Shown in pieces: positions 6,384 to 10,763 of a stretch of DNA of 10,763 bases. Made by a program: the position numbers and the translations under genes. Under the pieces are notes generated by a model, which saw only the letters and a list, made by a program, of their open reading frames with translations, did not search any database and was not told the origin of the DNA. This DNA comes from Ignavibacteria bacterium (GTDB taxonomy: Bacteria > Bacteroidota > Ignavibacteria > Tepidaquicellales > OLB5). Location of the stretch: contig JAOADS010000067.1 of NCBI GenBank assembly GCA_026417195.1, positions 1 through 10,763 on the forward strand. Reading direction: 5' to 3'. Every line of letters begins with the position of its first letter. The stretch's first letter is position 1.

Positions 6384-7637
6384 GTGAACAAAGGCAAGAA
6401 AAAATGGCTCTCGGCTAATGTTATAAACTGGTCATTATTTGATTTCGCCAATTCAACTTTCGCCACTATAGTTGTTGCTTTTGTATTTGCTGTATATTTT
6501 AAAAAAGTTGTAGCCTTAAACCAGCCTTCCGGTGATTTATACTGGTCTTTAGCCATTAATATATCAATGCTTGTCGTAGGACTATTAGCTCCCGTCTTAG
6601 GTGCAGCGGCAGATACTTACGGTAATAAGAAAACTTTTCTTATAATATTCACGCTGATTGCAGTTTCTTCGACCGGACTTCTCTATACAGTTACCGAAGG
6701 AATGATTCTCTGGGGTATGCTGCTTTTTATACTCGCAAACATAGGATTTCAGGGAGGTCTGGGATTTTATGATGCATTTATCAAAGACATCACAACAGAG
6801 GAAAACTACAACAAGGTTTCCTCATTCGGATATGCAGTAGGTTATCTAGGCTCACTTCTGTCACTTTTAGTTGTACTTTTACTAAAAGATGAACCTAGGA
6901 ACACTTTCATAGCCTGTGCTTTGTTATACATTATCTTTGCGTTGCCATTGTTTATATTTGTTAAGGAAAAAAAGTTAAATTCAGCAAAAAATAACCTTCA
7001 ACATTTTATCACTACCGGTTTTAAAAGAATTTCTGAAACTATAAGAAATATAAACAAATTCACAAACATAAAACTCTTTCTTTTATCATATTTCCTGTAT
7101 ATAGACGGAGTTAACACAATTATTTTTTTCTCAGCAAACTTCGCACAAACCACCCTGGGATTTGATATTTCTGAACTGATTTTATTCTTTGTAATTGTTC
7201 AGATTACAGCACTGATAGGCTCATTCCTGTTTGGCTGGATAGCTGACATATCAGGTACGAAAAAAACTCTGTTGTTTATAATTTTTAGTTGGTCAGTGCT
7301 AACCGTAATAGTATACTTTATCCAGTCAAAAACAGCATTTCTTGTTATAGGTGCTTTTGCAGGTATTTTTCTTGGTTCTTCACAGGCTCTTTCAAGAAGT
7401 TTTATGTCTCAGATCACCCCAAATGAAAAAAAGACAGAGTTTTTCGGATTTTACAGTTTATTTGAAAAGACATCAACCATTTTAGGACCTTTAACATTCG
7501 GACTTGTATCGTGGCTCACAGGTAACCAAAGATATGCAGCTTTAAGCATAGTTTCTTTCTTTATCGGAGGTTACTTAATATTAAGGAGTGTTGAAGAAAC
7601 TAAAAAACCCGCCAGCTCCAAAGAGCTGACGGGCTAA
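6384..7637 (+). CDS. MFS transporter, Atg22/UMF1 family
   Basis: A 417-residue integral membrane protein with about 12 hydrophobic segments, the usual major facilitator number. The N-terminal 'NWSLFDFANSTFATIVVAF' (15-33) is the hallmark I associate with the Atg22/UMF1 branch, whose eukaryotic members export amino acids from the vacuole; substrates of the bacterial members are mostly unknown. 'ADTYGNKK' (75-82) and 'ADISGTKK' (286-293) are the two MFS loop motifs after segments 2 and 8. The start is GTG at 6384, 8 bp after nusB, without a Shine-Dalgarno; the next Met is past the first segment. The last ten or so codons (encoding KKPASSKELTG) coincide with the terminator of the convergent gene, so the C-terminal tail is constrained by a nucleic-acid signal on the other strand. 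Confidence 0.87.
   Translation: MNKGKKKWLSANVINWSLFDFANSTFATIVVAFVFAVYFKKVVALNQPSGDLYWSLAINISMLVVGLLAPVLGAAADTYGNKKTFLIIFTLIAVSSTGLLYTVTEGMILWGMLLFILANIGFQGGLGFYDAFIKDITTEENYNKVSSFGYAVGYLGSLLSLLVVLLLKDEPRNTFIACALLYIIFALPLFIFVKEKKLNSAKNNLQHFITTGFKRISETIRNINKFTNIKLFLLSYFLYIDGVNTIIFFSANFAQTTLGFDISELILFFVIVQITALIGSFLFGWIADISGTKKTLLFIIFSWSVLTVIVYFIQSKTAFLVIGAFAGIFLGSSQALSRSFMSQITPNEKKTEFFGFYSLFEKTSTILGPLTFGLVSWLTGNQRYAALSIVSFFIGGYLILRSVEETKKPASSKELTG
7602..7633 (-). terminator. Rho-independent terminator of the 7657-8505 gene, inside the MFS coding sequence
   Basis: On the minus strand an 11-bp stem (CCCGTCAGCTC, 7633-7623, with GAGCTGGCGGG, 7618-7608) closes a 4-nt loop and is followed by six T residues (7607-7602). 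All pairs form in minus-strand RNA, one of them G-U. In plus-strand RNA the same pair is a C-A mismatch and no T-tract follows, so the signal is directional. It begins 24 bp after the stop of the outer-membrane protein gene. Confidence 0.92.
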
Positions 7638-7656
7638 GCTTTGAAACAATAAGTTA

Positions 7657-8505
7657 TTATTTCTTAGTTTTTCCTAAAAATATAGTAGCTCCGAGATAAA
7701 GCTCAAGAGCACCTATATTTCTGTCTTTGGAAAGGTTAGCATTCAGGTCAGTTGCTGCTTTATCCAGAAGATTCATCTTATTCTCCTCTTTCAGGAAGTC
7801 TGATTTCTTACCTATTAAATTAAAGAGCTTGTATTTACCTCCGAATGTTATCCCTGCACGTTTACCGAAACGGATTGTTGCTCCCAAACCAGCACCTAAA
7901 CCAACTCTGACATCACTTTTTATAGTGTACCCGGTTTCAACATTAGGTTCTATTTGTACGTTTGGACTATTTTGTCTGTATATACCAGTAATAACTGAAA
8001 GCAACATTTCTACACCAATATGTGGATACCACATTCTTTTCTTTCTGTCGACAGTAGTAATAGCATATTCAAAGCCGGCACCTATGTAAGGAATCCTCAA
8101 GAAAAGCTCAGACTTACCTGCAACAGGATTGTTAAAAACTGAGTCATTTCTCAGAGGATAACCATTATCTATTATATTCCTCGGAATGTATGAATTGTTA
8201 TCATCTTTTGCCTGAAACTGACTGTAACCAAGGCTTAAATATGGTCTGTACTGTCCCTGAGGTCCTAGTCCGAACTTGAAGTTAAATGATGCACCCCAGC
8301 CAAGCTTTGTTCCGTAATTCTTAAAAGTAAAGAACTCTCCTATATTTGCTCCCTTAGTCTCTTGAAGAGGTAAGCTATAATTAGGAGCAATATCTATAGT
8401 AAAAGTTGGTGATTTCCAACCCCGTGACTTCTTTACCTGGGCATCGGAGGTGTTAACTAAAATAGCTGCTAAAACGAAAAAAGAAATAAATCTTAATAAG
8501 TGCAT
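7657..8505 (-). CDS. Outer-membrane beta-barrel protein of unknown specific function
   Basis: A 282-residue exported protein. Residues 1-22 are a Sec signal peptide (MHLLRF, hydrophobic core, cleavage probably after SDA). The mature part shows many short alternating strands ending in aromatic residues, such as 'FTIDIAPNYSLPL', 'WGASFNFKFGL', 'YRPYLSLGYSQF', 'FLRIPYIGAGFEYAI', 'YPHIGVEMLLSV', 'VGLGAGLGATIRF' and 'ALELYLGATIFLG', typical of an 8-12-strand barrel. A helical insertion (about 236-262, 'KKSDFLKEENKMNLLDKAATDLNANL') is unusual for the last loop. No enzymatic motif is visible; it reads like the generic 'outer membrane beta-barrel' or porin-family proteins of this phylum. The start has AAGGAG (8516-8511) 5 nt upstream. 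It is a single gene, with promoter at 8554-8585 and terminator at 7602-7633. Confidence 0.8.
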   Translation of the reverse strand: MHLLRFISFFVLAAILVNTSDAQVKKSRGWKSPTFTIDIAPNYSLPLQETKGANIGEFFTFKNYGTKLGWGASFNFKFGLGPQGQYRPYLSLGYSQFQAKDDNNSYIPRNIIDNGYPLRNDSVFNNPVAGKSELFLRIPYIGAGFEYAITTVDRKKRMWYPHIGVEMLLSVITGIYRQNSPNVQIEPNVETGYTIKSDVRVGLGAGLGATIRFGKRAGITFGGKYKLFNLIGKKSDFLKEENKMNLLDKAATDLNANLSKDRNIGALELYLGATIFLGKTKK

Positions 8506-8553
8506 ATTTTCTCCTTGTTTTAAAATTTTAAAAAATTACAGATTTTAATAATT

Positions 8554-8585
8554 CAAAGATACAATAAAATTTTAAAAAAATCAAA
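8554..8585 (-). promoter_or_regulatory. Bacteroidetes-type promoter of the outer-membrane protein gene
   Basis: On the minus strand TTTG (8585-8582) is followed by 20 bp and TATCTTTG (8561-8554), a perfect match to the -33 TTTG and -7 TAnnTTTG consensus. It lies just after the T-tract of the upstream terminator and about 49 bp before the ATG, so a new transcript starts as soon as the previous one ends. Confidence 0.75.
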
Positions 8586-8604
8586 TTTTATCTGAAAAAT
8601 TTTA

Positions 8605-8641
8605 AAAAAATATAAAAAACCCCGTCAAAAGAACGGGGTTT
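8605..8641 (-). terminator. Rho-independent terminator of the T9SS protein gene
   Basis: A 9-bp perfect stem, AAACCCCGT (minus 8641-8633) with ACGGGGTTT (minus 8625-8617), has a 7-nt loop. In the minus direction it runs into a long T-rich stretch (TTTTTTATATTTTTTT, continuing the stem to about 8604). It starts 24 bp after the stop codon at 8665. Plus-strand use is unlikely because the T stretch on that side is short (GGGGTTTCAATATTTA). Confidence 0.9.
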
Positions 8642-8664
8642 CAATATTTACTTCATAGTAAAGC

Positions 8665-10332
8665 TTATTTTACTAGAACCATTTTCTTTGTTTCAGAAAA
8701 TCTGCCGTTTGAATTTTCAACAGATAACTTGTATAAGTAAACTCCTGACGGAAGTGAAGAAGCATCAAAATCAACCTTATATATTCCAGCCTGCATATTC
8801 TGATTTGCCAAAATTCTCACCTCTTCTCCGACGGAGTTGTAAACCTTCAGAGTAACAAACCCTGAAACCGGTAATCCGAACTTTATATTGGTAACTGGAT
8901 TAAACGGATTAGGGTAATTCTGCTCAAGGTTAAACTTAGCTGGTACTTCAGCAGATATCTGCTGTATCCCGATCACATAATTACGTGGATTGAATACTGC
9001 CCAGTTTGATGTCCAGTTATTGTTACCGAAAGCTCCTCTGAAACTTACCACGGTAAATCCACTTAGATTAGGATTGGAAAAATCAGCTCCGCTTAAAGCA
9101 GGAGAACCTGATACTGGCATCCAGTTATCAACTACAGGTCCGGCAGGTCCCTCGGGATATATACCAAAAGGATTTGTGAGCTGAACATCAGTTGCAGCGG
9201 AGAAAATTGTATTATTAAAAGATCCCGTCTGTAGCCAAGCTGTGGTTCCAAAAGATGAGGATGCAGAGTCTCCTAATCTTACGTTTCCTGCAAAAATAGT
9301 ATTTCTGATCTGTACAGTATCACCGCCAGCTGCGTTGGTAACACCGGAACCATCAAGCCTTATCCCAACTCTCCATCCCATTATAATAGAGTTATATATA
9401 CAAGCTAACATGTTTCTTCTCAAGTGTCCTCCCCTTCCCCAGAGCGAGTTCAGAGACAGACCTGTATTTATAAACGGTCCAATTACTGTAAGATTTGAAA
9501 AGATTGGTCTCGTTCTGGGCGTGTTGAAGTTAGATGGAGTGTTATTGTTGTTATCTATTTCAAATCCGTTTGAAGTAGATACATCATATATCCCTGAATC
9601 TCTTACGCTTAACCCGAATTGTATTTTGCCTCTGTAACCGTTATCACAATCCCAGTCATCATCAACTGCTTTGTAGGAAATTAAATATCTACAGTTAACT
9701 GTTCCTCCGAACCATTCAAATGAATCATCTCCGCAGTAACTTACCTGAACATATTCTATAACTGTTCTGGAACCAACTCCACCTAGGGTTAATCCGTTAA
9801 TTTCATTACCTGAAACTCCGGTTAGATTTACTCCGGGAAATTCAATCCTCACATATCTCAATACACCTGAAGAATCATCGTCAATTCTGGGCTGACCTCC
9901 GTATATAGGACCTAATCCGGCTCCAAAACCTTCGATTTCAGCAGAATCAGCTCCTGTAGAAGTATTTATTCCAGATCTTCCGAGTATAATTATTCCACCC
10001 CAGTCACCCGGTGCTCTTAATCCAGCAGGCCTCTGGCTTGTAAATACTATGGGCTGCGCAGCTGTACCGTTAGCAAATATCTTACCTCCTCTCTCTATAA
10101 TCAAAGTTCCTTTTGAATTGAAATCACCCATTATTATAGTGCCAGGGGGTATTACAATAGCACCTCCGTTCCTCACGTAATTAAATCCCTTCATAAGATA
10201 TCGGGTAGCAGCATTCAACGTTACTGTAGTTGTAATACTAGAGGAATTAAGAGTAGTTGAATCAATAGGCTGGCTATAAGCTGAAGTTGACAGCAAAATT
10301 ATAGCCATTAAAAATAAGTTGATTTTCTTCAT
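8665..10332 (-). CDS. T9SS-exported surface protein with probable beta-helix and type A sorting domain
   Basis: A 555-residue secreted protein. Residues 1-21 are a signal peptide (MKKINLFLMAIILL...). Residues about 30-460 hold many short strand-turn units rich in Gly, Asn and Ile ('GTLIIERGGKIFANGT', 'GDWGGIIILGRSGI', 'GVLRYVRIEFPG', 'TVIEYVQVSYCGDDSFEWFGG'), suggesting a right-handed beta-helix. An acidic patch, 'AVDDDWDCDNGYRG' (222-235), and the run of Asn at 261-264 could bind calcium; this is inference. Residues 468-555 are a T9SS type A C-terminal domain, opening with 'NLEQNYPNPFNPVTNIKF', then 'VYNSVGEEV' and 'SGVYLYKL', ending 'KKMVLVK'. The sorting domain directs passage through the outer membrane and is cleaved. 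GGAG (10341-10338) supports the ATG at 10332. The gene follows a TonB-dependent receptor by 41 bp, so it may be a surface partner of that receptor. Its ligand is unknown. Confidence 0.88.
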   Translation of the reverse strand: MKKINLFLMAIILLSTSAYSQPIDSTTLNSSSITTTVTLNAATRYLMKGFNYVRNGGAIVIPPGTIIMGDFNSKGTLIIERGGKIFANGTAAQPIVFTSQRPAGLRAPGDWGGIIILGRSGINTSTGADSAEIEGFGAGLGPIYGGQPRIDDDSSGVLRYVRIEFPGVNLTGVSGNEINGLTLGGVGSRTVIEYVQVSYCGDDSFEWFGGTVNCRYLISYKAVDDDWDCDNGYRGKIQFGLSVRDSGIYDVSTSNGFEIDNNNNTPSNFNTPRTRPIFSNLTVIGPFINTGLSLNSLWGRGGHLRRNMLACIYNSIIMGWRVGIRLDGSGVTNAAGGDTVQIRNTIFAGNVRLGDSASSSFGTTAWLQTGSFNNTIFSAATDVQLTNPFGIYPEGPAGPVVDNWMPVSGSPALSGADFSNPNLSGFTVVSFRGAFGNNNWTSNWAVFNPRNYVIGIQQISAEVPAKFNLEQNYPNPFNPVTNIKFGLPVSGFVTLKVYNSVGEEVRILANQNMQAGIYKVDFDASSLPSGVYLYKLSVENSNGRFSETKKMVLVK

Positions 10333-10373
10333 AATGTCTCCGTTTAGTGAATTTTTTTTAGATTTATTGTTTA

Positions 10374-10763
10374 TTAAAACTTATATCCTAGAGAAATTGA
10401 ATAACTTGTTCCAGTCTTAAAACGTCTTACTACTCTTTCAACAAGTTCCTCTGAAGTAGCATCTTTTTTTACCTTCTGAGTAAAAACCTGATCGTTATTT
10501 AATATATCCTTCGCTGTAAACTTCAATTCAAAGTTTTTAAACAATCTCTGTGTTGCCGAAAAATCCAGAAGTGTTCTTCCTTCTTCCATTACGTTCTGGA
10601 AGCCTACCCTTCCTACTTCTGCTATTTTATCACCTGTTCTGTTTAGAGAAAGATTCAAGCTTGTTCCAAGATCAAAATTATCGTAATACAAACCAAGATT
10701 TACTGTATAAGGTGCCTGTCCCTGCATTCTTCTTTCCAGTTCATTTGCTGCTGAGCTTGTACC
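10374..10763 (-). CDS. TonB-dependent outer-membrane receptor, C-terminal end (truncated by window edge)
   Basis: The frame is open to the window edge, giving the last 129 residues; an internal Met at 10727 is not the start. The text 'ANELERRMQGQAPYTVNLGLYYDN' is the typical late barrel segment of SusC/CirA-like TonB-dependent receptors ('LQGQSPY.VN.GL.Y'). It is followed by alternating amphipathic strands ('FDLGTSLNLSLNR', 'LLDFSATQRLFKNFELKFTAKDILN') and a final strand 'SYSISLGYKF' ending in Phe, the usual barrel-assembly signal. Such receptors import large substrates across the outer membrane using TonB energy. Substrate cannot be told from the barrel end. The T9SS protein follows 41 bp downstream with no terminator between, so the two are probably co-transcribed. 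Confidence 0.85.
   Translation of the reverse strand, partial: GTSSAANELERRMQGQAPYTVNLGLYYDNFDLGTSLNLSLNRTGDKIAEVGRVGFQNVMEEGRTLLDFSATQRLFKNFELKFTAKDILNNDQVFTQKVKKDATSEELVERVVRRFKTGTSYSISLGYKF

Larger units (their letters stand above)
1728..7637 (+). other. Probable six-gene operon (dprE1-dprE2-DHS-like-DUF218-nusB-MFS)
   Basis: Six genes on the plus strand are separated by a 16-bp overlap and then gaps of 21, 11, 15 and 8 bp. I find no hairpin with a T-tract between any of them. They are therefore most simply one transcription unit, read from the 204-bp AT-rich region before 1728. I could not identify its promoter with confidence. No independent plus-strand terminator is evident after 7637. 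A secondary promoter just before nusB is possible. Confidence 0.75.

Noticed and set aside
7727..8089. Plus-strand 120-residue frame opposite the outer-membrane protein
   Set aside because: Shadow frame; the minus-strand gene has a signal peptide, ribosome binding site, promoter and terminator.
9242..9637. Plus-strand 131-residue frame opposite the T9SS protein
   Set aside because: Antisense to a well-supported gene; its composition is Pro/Leu-rich as expected from the complement of Gly/Asn-rich coding DNA.

Overview
This window looks like a chromosomal segment of a low-GC, Gram-negative member of the Bacteroidota/Chlorobiota/Ignavibacteriota assemblage, most likely an Ignavibacteria-type organism. 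The signs are a type IX secretion (T9SS) C-terminal sorting domain of the 'NYPNPFNP' kind that is very common in Ignavibacteria, a TonB-dependent receptor, an outer-membrane barrel protein, and two promoters of the Bacteroidetes form (TTG/TTTG, 20 bp, TAnnTTTG). The assignment is by recognition only; no search was run.

Layout. 1-469 (minus): the N-terminal end of a secreted protein that resembles the prodomain of a subtilisin-like (S8) protease, cut by the window edge. 470-858: AT-rich intergenic DNA. 859-1134 (plus): the nucleoid protein HU with a clear intrinsic terminator. 1224-1523 (minus): a small Cys-rich, very acidic protein of unknown function with its own Bacteroidetes-type promoter.

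1728-7637 (plus): six closely packed genes (16-bp overlap, then gaps of 21, 11, 15 and 8 bp) with no terminator between them. These are DprE1-like FAD oxidase, DprE2-like short-chain reductase, a deoxyhypusine-synthase-like protein, a membrane protein with a YdcF/SanA (DUF218) domain, NusB, and an Atg22/UMF1-type MFS transporter. DprE1 and DprE2 together epimerise a polyprenyl-phosphate-linked ribose to arabinose, and YdcF/ElyC-type proteins are tied to envelope lipid-carrier metabolism. The operon therefore plausibly combines envelope glycan precursor synthesis, a polyamine-type enzyme, and a transcription/rRNA factor.

7657-8505 (minus): an outer-membrane beta-barrel protein whose terminator lies inside the last codons of the convergent MFS gene. 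8665-10763 (minus): the C-terminal end of a TonB-dependent receptor followed 41 bp later by a T9SS-exported, probably beta-helical surface protein, closed by a strong terminator. These two are likely one outer-membrane/surface unit.

No RNA genes, CRISPR arrays, insertion sequences or phage genes were seen. The most notable points are the DprE1/DprE2 pair outside Actinobacteria, the DHS-like enzyme that keeps the catalytic Lys but not the catalytic His region, the terminator embedded in an opposing coding sequence, and two matching Bacteroidetes-type promoters.
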